A stretch of 64,000 bases of DNA from Rutpela maculata (taxonomy: Eukaryota; Arthropoda; Insecta; Coleoptera; Cerambycidae). Made by a program: the position numbers and the translations under genes. Where the stretch lies: the NCBI GenBank assembly GCA_936432065.2, contig OW386289.2, forward strand, positions 93,865,736 to 93,929,735, in the 5' to 3' direction. This document shows positions 20,771-31,843 of the stretch, one piece after another (the first letter of the stretch is position 1; every line of letters starts with the position of its first letter). The notes below the pieces were generated by a model. That model was not told the DNA's origin. It saw only the letters and a list, made by a program, of their open reading frames with translations, and did not search any database.

Positions 20771-21859
20771 GGAAGTCATCCTACTAAAATTCAAACTCAA
20801 AATACGCAGATTGCATGATGTTTCCAATTGGGAACTAGAAAATAATATCATATTTTATAATGTGGCTGATAAATATTCCCAAACAAACTCATGTGAATGC
20901 TAAAATAAGTTCTAAGTATCATACAATCATTTTTGCAACCAGGTTTGTCCAAAATTACACCAGAAATAATACTTGAAAAAACAGGCGATTCGTGTAACCT
21001 TCAACTAACTGACAGCACAACAAATAAAATTTCTCAGCCACCTGCTATGAACTTTCAGCGCCAATATTTTTTCATTTTTGTTATAATAAGGTAAAGAGGA
21101 TTGCTGTAATGCTAGTTACCGGTCATAATTTTGGTTTTTAATTCAAAGATGGCATAAGTTCAACGATGTTCCCGTTTAGGAACTATATGCGTAATAAGAT
21201 TAGGAGGAATATCTGGTTCATGCAAAATGCGGCCCCACCTCATTATTCTATTGCAGTCTACAATTACTTAAATGAACAATTTCCCCATCGATGGATTGGC
21301 CGACGAAGTGAATTTCAATGGCCAGTAGTCCAGATTTAAACCATTAAATTTCTACTTTTTGGAGCATATGAAATCATTAGTTTATGCGCAAGCGATCAAC
21401 AGTCGACAGGAATTACGGCAACAAGTACAGAATGCTGCCAATTTTACCAGACACCAGCCCAACATATTTTTTAAAGTAAGAAGATCTTTTAGCACAAGAT
21501 TAAGAAAATGTATCGAAGTCAATGGAGCCCAATTTGAACATTTATTATAATAAATTATTACTACCTGCAAAACGTATTATTTTATTTTCAAAGCTTTTTC
21601 GAATTCAAATATCTCGAGAAATGGGCACTCTAAAGCAATATTAAGAGCTTTTTAGGTAAAAATTATTGAAAAATAAAAGAAAACCAAGAAAACAAATATT
21701 TGGCTGGTGGCATACAAATTAGGGGAGGGGGGGCTCCTTTACCTCCTTGGAAATAGTGAGGAACCAGTTAAGTATTTTTGGTTAAACTTTATATTTTGGG
21801 CTAAGGATTCTTCAGTTAGCGTATGACCAATTATTATTAATGAAGCAATAATGAATTAA

Positions 21860-22227
21860 GTAATGAATTAATCAGGAGGTCACAATACATAAGAGCCAAC
21901 AATAAAATTTCTAGTGGAATGTTATCGCTGAAAAAAATTGAATCAAATCTATTCATGCCATCAAACTGTCAACGATGACATGGAGTTAAAAAAGCGGCAA
22001 CGACAAAAGCCAACAGAAAATTTTTTTGAGAAGAGCTAAAAGAGACATCATAGAAATACTCGCAAAAACAACAAGATAAAACCAGCGACAAAAAACATCA
22101 ACACTACTAGGAGGCAATAGAGTTACAAAAAGTATGAGATTTACGCATTGAAGTACTAGGGACCCAATACATCTACTGAAGAAAGCGCTAATACTGAATA
22201 GCAACAAACTACTTTACTTCGATGTAC
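21860..22227. other. Unassigned
   Basis: No gene or repeat recognised. Confidence 0.4.
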
Positions 22228-22542
22228 CACCCTTCTAACTATAGTAATAAAAAAGTTTGTCGCATGTTATATTTTACGGCACGATTTTTATTCAACACGT
22301 TCAGGTTTTTATAATTTTTGTAAAAATTTTATAGAACGAAAAGAACTTTTCGTTTGACTAAAGCTAAGGAAAAGGTTAAAAGAATATCTTGTTCAAATTG
22401 TGGTTCAATATCTCTAATAGAAAACGGGATATTGAGTGAGAAATAATAAAATACATGTTTTTTGTAATTTTTGCAAATAAATGCTTTTTTCTTCAAGCGT
22501 ATTAAAATGTTTAAATTATGTCACCAAAAACAGAAGTAGAAG

Positions 22543-22698
22543 TAGGACATTGTTTTACTAGTAACAAAATGTTAGTACCGAACGCCACCGTAGTGGACAT
22601 TGTTTTACTAGTAACATAATGTTAGTTCCGAAAGCGCCGCCGTAGTGGGTATTGTTTTACTAGTAAAATAATGTTAATACCGAAAGCCACCGGTGGCG
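22543..22698 (+). repeat. Tandem array, three units of about 50 bp
   Basis: Units begin at about 22547, 22597 and 22649 with ATTGTTTTACTAGTAA, followed by AATGTTAGTACCGAA and GCCACCGTAGTGG. Confidence 0.88.
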
Positions 22699-22808
22699 CG
22701 CTATCCATTAGCCACTTGTCATATTGTGTCAACATGTAAGACTGTAGTTTGAATATTTGTACATTTATGATAAATAAATGAATTTTTGCATTTTAATACG
22801 CATGAAGA

Positions 22809-22952
22809 AAAAATAGTATATATTACACGGAGTAGAACGCCTTTTTTTGTGTTTCGCCCAGTTTGCGGCTTCGGCTTCGCCTCAGCCGCAAATCCTGGGC
22901 TCAGCACAAAAAAAGAGTGCGTTCTACTCCTAGTAATATAATATACTATTTT
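22809..22952. repeat. Large imperfect palindrome (hairpin MITE-like)
   Basis: Left arm AAAATAGTATATATTA ... GGAGTAGAACGC ... TTTGCGGC pairs with right arm GCCGCAAA ... GCGTTCTACTCC ... AATATACTATTTT. The loop is rich in GGCTTCGGCTTCGCC. GC content is much higher than its surroundings. Confidence 0.82.
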
Positions 22953-23040
22953 CTCTAGTTTCGCAATTCCAAATAAATTGGCGAAATTTGACATAAGAAT
23001 TTGGTTTTTGTTTTTGTGTACCTTTTAGTCGATCCCCCCC

Positions 23041-24219
23041 TCTAATCTATTTCCTCAACTATATCCATTGTCCCTAATCTACCAACGATGTTAAAGTGAT
23101 TATTTTATAAAAATAAAATTAAATATATCATATGATCGAAATGGACACAGAGCAGGAGAGAACCCATTAAACTAGCATATAAAATTTAATTATTTTAAGT
23201 CTCCTTGTTCGGCGGTTTGTGAAAGTATGTATCTGTACCATTTCAGTGTGGCTGTTATAAATTAAGGAAAGTGGTGGATTCAGCATCTGTTGTACATAAC
23301 ATCAAATTAACTTTTCTTAGTCATGAATTTCTTCTTATTTTATTTTATATCGTATCGTTTAATTAATTTTTCTTAGAACTAATTTACATTTTGGTTTTGC
23401 TTTGCATTTCTGACACCAACCCTCAAGAGGTCCACCACAGAGTTCATGTATATTTATTTGTGTTGGTTGGTAAGTGAAATTGTTCGAACGGTGAATAAAT
23501 AATTCATTCTCTGAATATTTAGAGAAAATTTACAAAACTCCTAGTAAAGTTCTGTTTGAAACATCTCATGGCTTATTCAATTCAATTTGTACACTTTAGA
23601 TTTCTTGAAAAAGTATTACATTGACATGATTTGTCGTTGTCGAGGAGGTACAACAGTTTTTTACGAACTCACTTGATATACAGGGTGTTTGGAAAAGCGA
23701 TGCCGATAATGAACAGGGAAGTACAGGAGGTCATTTGGCATCTATATAACCGAACATACCTACATGATACATATTATGTTTTTTCATATTGCCGATTTTG
23801 TATTTTTTTTTTATATCTCAATTTTTCGTCATTTATGTAATTATTATGCGCTAAGTTTAACTTTTGACATTTGGAAATACTTTCTTCTTTATGCTAAATA
23901 AGAAAAATAATTTGAAAGTTTCTGTTGCTTAGAGAAAAATAAAAAATACATTTATAATGAAAAAAAGTATAATGGTAACTTAAATTTAAAAAAAATATCG
24001 TCTAGATGTAACAATTATTTTGAAAACATCTACATTCCATTCTCTTTTATTGGTATTATCATACATACCATCAAGTTTTATAAGTTACAAAAGAAAAGGC
24101 AAAAGAATATCAAATGGCAAAAATTTTTCATTTTATTGAAAACTAAATATGTGGGGTTTTTCAACAAAGGTATCATCTTCTCAAAAACTTTATTGAAAAG
24201 TGTACAAAACCATTATTTT
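23041..24219. other. Mostly unassigned; possible left end of a mariner element near 23679
   Basis: TATACAGGGTGTTTGG at 23677-23692 is the terminal signature of insect mariner-like elements. The transposase fragment at 24757-25080 (minus) lies in the right orientation to belong to it. No other structure recognised. Confidence 0.35.
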
Positions 24220-24756
24220 ACTTCCACATCCAGTGGAAGTATAATGACGACAAAACATTTTTTTATTGTGCAATAGGCTTAGAATGTCGTGAAACGTCGA
24301 GATTTTAAGTGTGAAAAAATTCGGTCGGTCTGTCTAACTTTTTTGTGCGCATGATTACTCTGGAATCGTTTAAGATATTGATTTGAAATTTGGTACACGT
24401 ATGTATTTATCCGTGATCTGGAACAAAATTGTATTTTTATATTATTCCGCCCCCATAACCAACCCCACCCCATTATTAAAGGGGGTGAAAAAAGTGTGAT
24501 TTAGTGTGTGTACAAGAACCAAAAACCTCGAAATATTTTTTTACTTCATCCATCCCCTACTACCTTCCCTCTATCACCACCCCCACCCCATTACCGATGT
24601 GGGACAACGTTTTACGGATATTTGAGCAGACGATTTCAAATATTATATTATTTAAGTTCCATAAACAATTTTTTCCACGTAATTTTTTTTTTCTGTGAGA
24701 GACTTGGATGGAAAATCTGGATGTGGAAATAGAGATTCCTTGGGCAGCAGTTTTTT
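24220..24756 (+). repeat. Repeat family X, copy 2
   Basis: Starts at the palindromic tip ACTTCCACATCCAGTGGAAG and ends TTCCTTGGGCAGCAGTTTTTT. It is internally shortened between about 24435 and 24450 compared with the copy at 31844-32570. It sits directly against the C-terminal end of the mariner transposase fragment to its right, which suggests insertion into that gene. Confidence 0.85.
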
Positions 24757-25080
24757 ATATTCGAAATCAGATTTTTAATGCATTTTCGCGCTCGACTTCT
24801 TATTTCAATCATAGTCGTCTTTAGTCTTGTTTTTGTTCGTAATGTAAAGCAGCTAGCTCCATTTTTGCTATCAGTTAAGCACGGCTTTGAACTTCTTTAT
24901 TATAGGCAAGTTCTTTCATCCTATCCCACAAACAAAAGTCCGATGACATTAAATCTGGGGACCGTGCAGGCCACAGAATAGGTCCACCACGTCTGATTCA
25001 CCGATCGGGATATGTCCGATCTAAGAATTGGTGGACTGTCACACGATAGTGGACTGGGCACATGCCAAATTTAACGCCAC
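24757..25080 (-). pseudogene. Insect mariner-type transposase fragment
   Basis: The minus strand reads MCPVHYRVTVHQFLDRTYPDR, a TGA in place of the usual Trp, IRRGGPILWPARSPDLMSSD, FCLWDRMKELAYNKEVQSRA, a stop, and after a frame change TRLKTTMIEIRSRARKCIKN. These are the region after the second catalytic Asp, the third catalytic Asp (SPDLMSSDF) and the C-terminus. It belongs to the same broad family as the pieces at 18586-21549 but is clearly a different lineage. Confidence 0.82.
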
Positions 25081-25480
25081 TGGATTATATATTATTATAA
25101 TTTCATAATGCAAAAAATGTATGATGTCTGCCCGTTTTAAATATTTATTTGTTCTACTTTAAGAAAAGTCAAAAAATCAAAACCTAATATTAGTCTGGAA
25201 AATGTTTCTCTTCGGTATTTTATTTACACTAGTTGTGCGGCATGAATATTGCTACAGAACTTACCACACTCTCAATAAAAACAATTTATTTAAATATTGA
25301 TTTTAACAAATATAAGAGCACAAACGTGTATAGTATAACACTCTTGTGAAGAGAGTCATTTAATGCTTGTATGATTGGAACATTCGCTGCCGCTTGTATT
25401 CCAACTTCCATACTAGTTTTGCATGAAGTCCTTTCTACAATTGTATGCAATGACCTATTTGTTAATTTTTACAATTGATT
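25081..25480. other. Unassigned
   Basis: No feature recognised. Confidence 0.4.
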
Positions 25481-26545
25481 ATTTTTTATTTATTTGCTTT
25501 TATCATGATTAGAGAATATTATTTAGGTATTATGCAAATCACAACTTACACACTTTTTATTTATTATGAAAATACCTACTTTCTGTATATTGTTGCCCTA
25601 ATCTGGGCTCACTAATATACTAGTCAGGTAAATACTTTAAAACACTCATTATTGGAGAATCAATCAAAACAACTACTCTTCTAGCTAATACTGACGAAGT
25701 ATTGAATTACATGATAGGATTCTTAGCATTTTAAAGAAAAAAAAATATATTGAAAATACTTAAATCATTTATTCAAATTTAATCATTCACACTTTTTTAT
25801 TTAATATGAAATTATCTACTTGCTGTATATTGGTGCCTTAATCGGGTCACGCTAATATACTACTTAGGAAAACACTTTAAAACACTGATTATTGGAAAAC
25901 CAATCAAAACAACTACTCTTCTAGCTAATACTGACGAAGTATTGAATTACATGATAGGATTCCTGGCATTTTAAGGCAAAAAAATATATTGAAAATAGTT
26001 AAATTATTTATTGAAATTCAGTCATTCACAACAATTATTGAACCATACATACTATTTGAACTCTAGAAAAGTTGTACAAGTTTTTTCGAACTCGTTAATT
26101 CTCATCAGTAGAGTATAGAAACATTCATTCATTATTTACAAGCCTATTCTTGATTTATTTTTACAATTGATTATTTTTTATTTATTTGCTTTTATCATGA
26201 TTAGAGAATATTATTTAGGTATTATGCAAATCACAACTTACACACTTTTTATTTATTATCAAAATACCTACTTTCTGTATATTGTTGCCCTAATCTGGGC
26301 ACGTATTTTTTTTTCTTTAAAATGCTAAGAATTCTATCATGTAATTCAATACTTCGTCAGTATTAGCTAGAAGAGTAGTTGTTTCGATTGATTCTCCAAT
26401 AATGAGTGTTTTAAAGTATTTACCTGACTAGTATATTAGCGTGCCCAGATTAGGGCAACAATATACAGAAAGCAGGTATTTTCATAATAAATAAAAAGTG
26501 TGTAAGTTGTGATTTGCACAATACCTAAATATTATTCTGTATTTG
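25481..26545. repeat. Mosaic of direct and inverted copies of one repeat
   Basis: A unit with ATTTGCTTTTATCATGATTA, TACCTACTTTCTGTATATTG, CTAATATACTAGTCAGGTAA and CTACTCTTCTAGCTAATACT occurs at 25481-25740, again (partly) at 25796-25990, its first half at 26160-26305, and inverted at 26306-26545. The last two face each other as a long hairpin. The copies differ by a few percent and small indels. Confidence 0.85.
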
Positions 26546-26689
26546 TTAAATTGCATTAATCCGAAAATACGATATAAAACAAGCTAAAAACGTCTTCGCC
26601 AATTTACTGAGCTTTTTATATAATTGTTACACATTCTATAGGATACTCTTCGCAGTTTTTTTGTAGATAATGTTAGTTTTTGGTCATCC

Positions 26690-27310
26690 CAAATTTTGCG
26701 ATACCAACGTTGTTGTGAAAAAAATATATGAAAAAAAATTGAAAAAAAAACATATCCAACCTGACTAGGATTCGAACACGGAATCTTTGGATTGCAAAAC
26801 AAAACTTAGCCACTGGACCATCAGAGATCACAATCATATTTCAACGCATTAGATATATTATTATAAAATATATATTCGTAAAATATATATTCGTAAAAAA
26901 ATATTATAGAGATAACATTTCGCAAAATTTCTATTAAGTGCAAGCGACAAAAATTAAGAAAATAATTTTTTTTAAATTAAATGATTAATAACTTTCTTAT
27001 TTACTGATTGATTTTCTTCACAATAGGGTTCTTCCTCTAGCTAACATTAACTTAATTTCCAAATTTCAATACAATCGGACTTTTGCTTCTTAAGTTATCG
27101 TGCTTACAAGAAACGTGACGGACGGACGGTCGGACGGATGGACAGACAGACGGACGGACAAACAGACGGACGGACAGACAGGCGAACAGACGGACAGATG
27201 GACACACGGACATTTGGAAAGTTGTTCAGAATTCGATGTGAAATGATGAAATGAAATTTTTTTCTCTACGAGCGATATTTCCGGTTTTAGAAATGTGCCG
27301 ATCAAATGCA
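26690..27310 (-). repeat. Dispersed repeat Y, copy 1, with a (GGAC/GACA)n minisatellite
   Basis: On the minus strand it reads GTCACGTTTCTTGTAAGCAC, GATAACTTAAGAAGCAAAAG, TCCGATTGTATTGAAATTTG, as in copy 2 at 42030-42190 (plus). 27118-27215 is a degenerate tetranucleotide array (GACGGACGGACGG...ACAGACAG). Confidence 0.7.
26755..26826 (-). other. tRNA-like sequence (pol III A/B box), GCA anticodon-loop-like
   Basis: The minus strand shows TGGTCCAGTGGCTAAG (A-box-like) and GTGTTCGAATCCTAGTC (B-box-like) about 30 bases apart, with TTTTGCAATC between, a possible GCA (Cys) anticodon loop. The acceptor arms do not pair well, so I read it as a tRNA-derived SINE head or decayed tRNA. Confidence 0.5.
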
Positions 27311-27359
27311 ATATACTCTTCGTTTTTGCAAGGAGTAAAATAAATGTTCAATATTACAC

Positions 27360-27900
27360 GCGGGGTCGGTCGCTTAGTGGTTAGCGCATCTAGCAAGTGG
27401 TTTGGATTCCAGTATAAACAGCAGGGCCCCGTCTCCTTTACCTAAACAAATCTCCTAGACTTAAAAACTTCTTTGAAATTACATGGGAGCTGGTTAAAAC
27501 ACGCTTTAAATACATTTCTAATAATCCCGTACTGCCAAAACCTGCGTTCTACGAAAGAATTATTTTCACTTTAAAACAGGATGCGACATATTCGTGGGTA
27601 GAAGAGCATATTTAATGAATTAAATAATATCCTGCGTCCATATCCCGCGTTACCGACACGATAACTCAGTCGGCTAAGGCGCATTGTTTGGCGAATATGC
27701 TGGCCGTACTGTCTATGGTGTATGGAGTTTGAGCCCTAGCCCTGATAATGTCCGTGGGTATGTATTTATGTTTTCCTAAATATGTAACCCCCTTCCGGAC
27801 AACCTTGGCTTTAGACTTAAGATTATTTGCTATATGCGGTATGCAGCGGAATAGCTGGGGGGGGGGGGGGGGGGCTAGAGGGGTACTCTCCGCCTTCATG
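27360..27900 (+). repeat. Two tRNA-like SINE heads and SINE body
   Basis: 27363-27412 has GGTCGGTCGCTTAGTGGTTAG (A-box-like). 27658-27745 has GATAACTCAGTCGGCTAAGG (A box) and GGAGTTTGAGCCCTAG (B box), followed by a body containing GTATTTATGTTTTCCTAAAT and CCGGACAACCTTGGCTTTAG, typical of insect SINE structure. No second copy occurs in the window, so the family is not confirmed. Confidence 0.5.
27857..27874 (+). repeat. Homopolymer of 18 G
   Basis: An uninterrupted G run inside the SINE-like body; unusual in this AT-rich window. Confidence 0.97.
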
Positions 27901-29426
27901 ATGTGGCACCCCCATTGTCGATAAAAGTACGTATTTTATTTTTATTTGCAACTTCTTCATACCGCCTTTTAAACGCCTTTCATACCAAAAAGATGGCTAC
28001 ACCACTGGTGCTGTGTTTATATTTATATTCAATTACAAATCAAAATACTACGTACGTAATTTTGACGAATTTGTGGTCAGAGGATTATGCAAAGCATTGT
28101 AATCCTGAAACATGTATGTAATCCTTTCCGGAGAATAACGGAAGTAAGGAGTTAGGTGTGAGCCACCATTACTATACGATTTAAAAGTATTGGTAAAGTT
28201 TAACTTCTAAACAATACACTAGCTAGATTTAAGGTCCAATTTACCCTCGTCCGAAATTAAGACCCTCAGCGACAAAGCGAAAACGATCATATCACATACC
28301 TGACGAGAAATTATTTTAAAAATATCCCCTTAGAAATTCCCCTAGCATAAGACCAAGACCATATATAACCACATATAACGGATAATGCAACCCCTGTGGA
28401 CAATAAATATGCCAAACATCTATATTGCCAACCTACTATTACACATTTTTTATGAAAATCTCTATAAATATTTTATAATTCAAGATTGCGTACTTTCCAT
28501 TTGCATATTAATTTAAAATTATTTTAATAGCTCTCACATTAACCATTGCAAGATCTAGAAATTTATATTTGCGTATTTTCTGCTTGTGCATGTAAACGTC
28601 ATGATTAAAGACTATTGCAAAACAATATTTTGAACAATAAATACAACAATGATTAACGCCTTCTTAATTACAGTATAACTCATTTTGGCAGGCAACTATT
28701 TGATTATTAAGAAAATAACCATAACTTATAAAGAAAAGTAGTATCAAGAACAGCTGTATGTATGAACCACTATTGCAATGAAATTAAAAATTATTTAGAA
28801 GCTAAGAATAATATGTCATATAACTAACGTATTTAACAAGAAAATAGATTGTGTTCAAAAATGTACCTTACTTTCTATTATCTAAGATAAAATACAAATT
28901 GAAGTTTATCCCACATATAATGAACCCCCAGCGATTTCACAAATCTGTTCTTAATATTTGAATTGGTTTTTGCTTTTAATTTCTCATTTAGAAAAAAAAT
29001 TCACTGAACCTTTGTCAATTCCGATATTTTTCTTATATAATGAAATGGTGCCAAAACATTTGTTTCTGGGTTTTGTATCTTTTTAGATGATATATAAAAA
29101 TCTTACTGTCTAATATATAATGAACAGTATGCAGTGTTATTTTCTATAAATAATTAAAAAAATATATAAAATTCCACTTGATTCCGTTTACACATTAGTC
29201 GATATTACAGATATATGATGAATCGAGAATTCTTACAAAATGTATATAAACACCCTGTATTTCTAAAATAAATGGATAAATAGTTCCCGCTTTCAACCCC
29301 CTTAGCCATTACTATATTGGGATTTAAAACCAACTCAATGTTCTTTATCTTTTAATAAAATACGATTCTTTCCTAAATAATCGTATTTGTTCCATAGTTG
29401 AAATAAAAATGTTAAGTCTTATTAAG
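27901..29426. other. Unassigned AT-rich DNA
   Basis: No gene recognised. AACACCCTGTATTTC near 29248-29262 resembles an isolated Tc1/mariner terminus. Confidence 0.4.
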
Positions 29427-31080
29427 CCCCGTTCTCACTATGCAACATGTTTATAAAACATTTGTTGTGTGGATTTTTATATTCCGGATAAGCCCCTGAA
29501 TTTGCGAATAGTGCGTCGTGACGCCATCTAGAAAAAATTACTTGTTAGGTATATCTTCCTAACGGTACATTTTATAGAAGTGACACTTCTATGCAAAAAC
29601 ATTCTCTATAAAATTCTCTCCAACTTTGTTTTGTTAAATTTTTTTATACGATTGATAATGTCGTAATGTACTGTCTCGAAAATAGTAATTTTTCTTGTAT
29701 TCGGCGCCATTACTGCAAGATGACGTCATGACGTTGTGTTCGCAAATTATTCAAAGCTTATTCACAGCATTAAAATGAGTGTAGCTGAAAAATTTCAAAA
29801 GTTCCCGACCTTTTGAGAGGCCGAATGTATGAACCACTCGCCCAGATAATTTATTTTTAAACACATACATTGTGATTTTCAACCGCTTAAAGAAATTTTC
29901 TAATTTTTTTATTTAGAAAATAAAAACTAATTGCTAATACCTCAATCTTAATAATTTACTACATGATTTCGGGGTGACCCAGCCTCCCTTATATACGCCA
30001 CTGACCTTGTACCTTAAATAAATTTCATTTTAACAATATTTCTTTGCTATTTCAATAATATGTATGTCGACTTTTGAAAATAACTGTATTATTTTTTCTT
30101 TTTAATGAAAATATAATAGAAATTACATGAATTGATTAGAAACATGTCAGTGCAAATCTAATACGATTGTTGAGAAACCTGTAAAATCCGTTTGGTATTT
30201 CTTCTTATTTATGTGTCTCTTTACGAAGAACAATACTGAATACGTAAAAATCACGAAAAGTGCCCCCAAGAAACCTAACCTCCAAATCTCCATACCGGGT
30301 GGCTCAGTCGATAGATACACTCTTGTACCTTTTGAATGGGCGCATAGATTTTTAAAAAATTTGGTGTAGTAGTACACTTCTGTGCAATAAAATCCGTACA
30401 TTTGAAAAATCAAGTAACCCAGTTTTCACTAATACTAAGTGGTGTGAAACAGTCTTTTTGGAATTTAGATTTTTTTATTATCATATAGGTTATAAAAAAC
30501 TGACATTGATTGTGAAACGTCAAAAGTAATGTATTTGAATAATGTTAATCCAGAAGAAAAACATACGTATTTTTGATTTATAACTATAACAAATGTAAAA
30601 ATTGACGTTGAAAAATTCACAGATACGACTGCATATAACTGCGTTTGTATTTATTGTGTAAATAATGTAACCTAATATTTTGAACATATGTCCGTCATTA
30701 CAAGACTGAAAAACTATCGGTAAACACAACATTGTTCTAAAACTCCAACGGGAAATAGATACAATTTAAGCAAAACATAATGCGGGCTTGCTTCTGTTCT
30801 TATGTTAATATGGTCTTTTTGGAACTTGTATAGTTTGTTATTTCCGATTTTCCTATCCTTCGGCTAGCTATTGACCTCAATGCTGGGAAATTTGTCATGC
30901 ACACAGCGTCTCCCGCTGTTTGAAACGTACTTTTCCTCAAATAGCCAAGGAGTACTTCATCTTGAACGAGATTTGAACTCTCGATCGGCCTGAATCGTTT
31001 TTTCTCTTTACGCTACCTTCCTCCTCCCACTTTTCTTCACACTCATAACAGTACTTTTATTCAATTGATAATGGTTATCA

Positions 31081-31813
31081 ACTAATAATATTAATAATAA
31101 TAATAATTTTAAGTTTATTCATCCTGTTATTTTGGATACACATGTGCGTTTACAATTTCTAAAGTCAAGAATAAACTAGAGAGTAGTAGAACTATAGCGA
31201 TTATATATAAGTTTGATAAAAAAGTCATTTAAGGTTGTTTGTCAACATTACAATTCACAGAAGAAATCTTGTTTATGAATGTAATATTGCAAGTACAGGA
31301 CCTCCTTATGTAGCTTTTTTTTTTATTTTATTTTATCGAGTAGAATGGATCCAATCATTTTAGAGACATGATATTAGGATGTTATCTAGTTTTTGTTATA
31401 ATATATGTACACATATACATATGTAGACATATATTTATGTTGTTGTTTATTTATCATGTGGGAGCATTTTATAAATATATACCATTTTTAGAATGCACAA
31501 AACCATTTACCTGCGCCTGCTAGTTCAATATTTCTCATTTATAAGAGCATGTATTTTCAGTCGAGGATTATCTAATAGCCATCCTTTTGTGTCTTTTTTT
31601 GAATTTATTTGTTTAATATAATGTGGTAAATTATTATATATTTTTGGGTATAAGTATATAAAACTTCGTTGCCCTATAGTTTTTGACATTTTGGGTATTT
31701 TTATAGAACCTATTTTGTATCTAGTTTGATAGCAATGGTCAATATTTGGTGTAGCTTTTTTATTTTTGAAGTTAAATATTAATGTTCTTAATGCATATAA
31801 TTGTCTAATGTCT
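31081..31813 (-). pseudogene. CR1-like LINE tail, C-terminus of reverse transcriptase ORF plus 3' UTR
   Basis: The minus strand gives IRQLYALRTLIFNFKNKK, then MSKTIGQRSFIYLYPKIYNN and LPHYIKQINSKKDTKGWL, ending at a stop near 31525. GQRSF.Y..PK.YN.LP is the typical C-terminal signature of CR1/Jockey-group LINE ORF2. The 3' UTR ends in an (ATT)n microsatellite (31082-31105), as such LINEs do. The empty site is preserved in Z copy 2 (59025-59035), which proves insertion. Confidence 0.82.
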
Positions 31814-31843
31814 ACTGCTCTGATAGACCATCTGTCTTCAATT

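Larger units (their letters stand above)
18586..21549 (+). pseudogene. Insect Tc1/mariner-type DDE transposase in three pieces
   Basis: Piece 1 (18586-18713) starts at ATG and gives the DNA-binding helix region: STRHLSATVGINNASVFRLL then YRFTPVQNLL. Piece 2 (about 19785-20115) gives QRVEFSQFI, the first catalytic motif FMKNITFTDEA, a frameshift, then GVFNWRNAHIWDIENPRE and FKINVWCVFLGDRLLDL. Piece 3 (21194-21549) gives IRRNIWFMQNAAPPHYS, RWIGRRSEFQWP, a stop near 21339, then FYFWSHMKSLVYAQAINSRQ and the C-terminal CIEVNGAQFEHLL. The usual QQDGAPPH motif reads MQNAAPPH, so the second catalytic Asp is replaced by Asn. The element moved by cut and paste, but this copy is dead. Confidence 0.85.
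17911..21850 (+). mobile_element. Mariner-like transposon carrying two later insertions
   Basis: The left end TACAGAGTGTTTCATTAATA follows TA at 17909-17910. Left (17911 to about 18350) and right (about 21590-21850) ends are inverted: ATTGGTCATACGCTAACT against AGTTAGCGTATGACCAAT, and CTCGAGATATTTGAATTCGA against TCGAATTCAAATATCTCGAG. The terminal TACAG is not preserved on the right. The interior holds a broken transposase (18586-21549), cut by a foldback at 18714-19784 and by piggyBac-related sequence at about 20110-21190. Confidence 0.75.
22228..23040 (+). repeat. Dispersed repeat R, copy 1, with internal insertions
   Basis: 22228-22500 and 22958-23040 match 33313-33665 in order: TGTACCACCCTTCTAACTAT, ATCTCTAATAG, GATATTGAGTGAGAAATAAT and, at the end, TGTACCTTTTAGTCGATCCC. 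The middle of copy 1 (22540-22957) is extra: a tandem array and a palindrome listed separately. Confidence 0.65.

Noticed and set aside
22543..22698. CRISPR-like regular spacing
   Set aside because: Only three units, each contiguous with no unique spacers; it is an ordinary tandem array in a eukaryotic genome.
26755..26826. Functional tRNA-Cys gene
   Set aside because: A and B boxes are recognisable, but the acceptor and anticodon stems do not pair adequately and it adjoins repeat Y.
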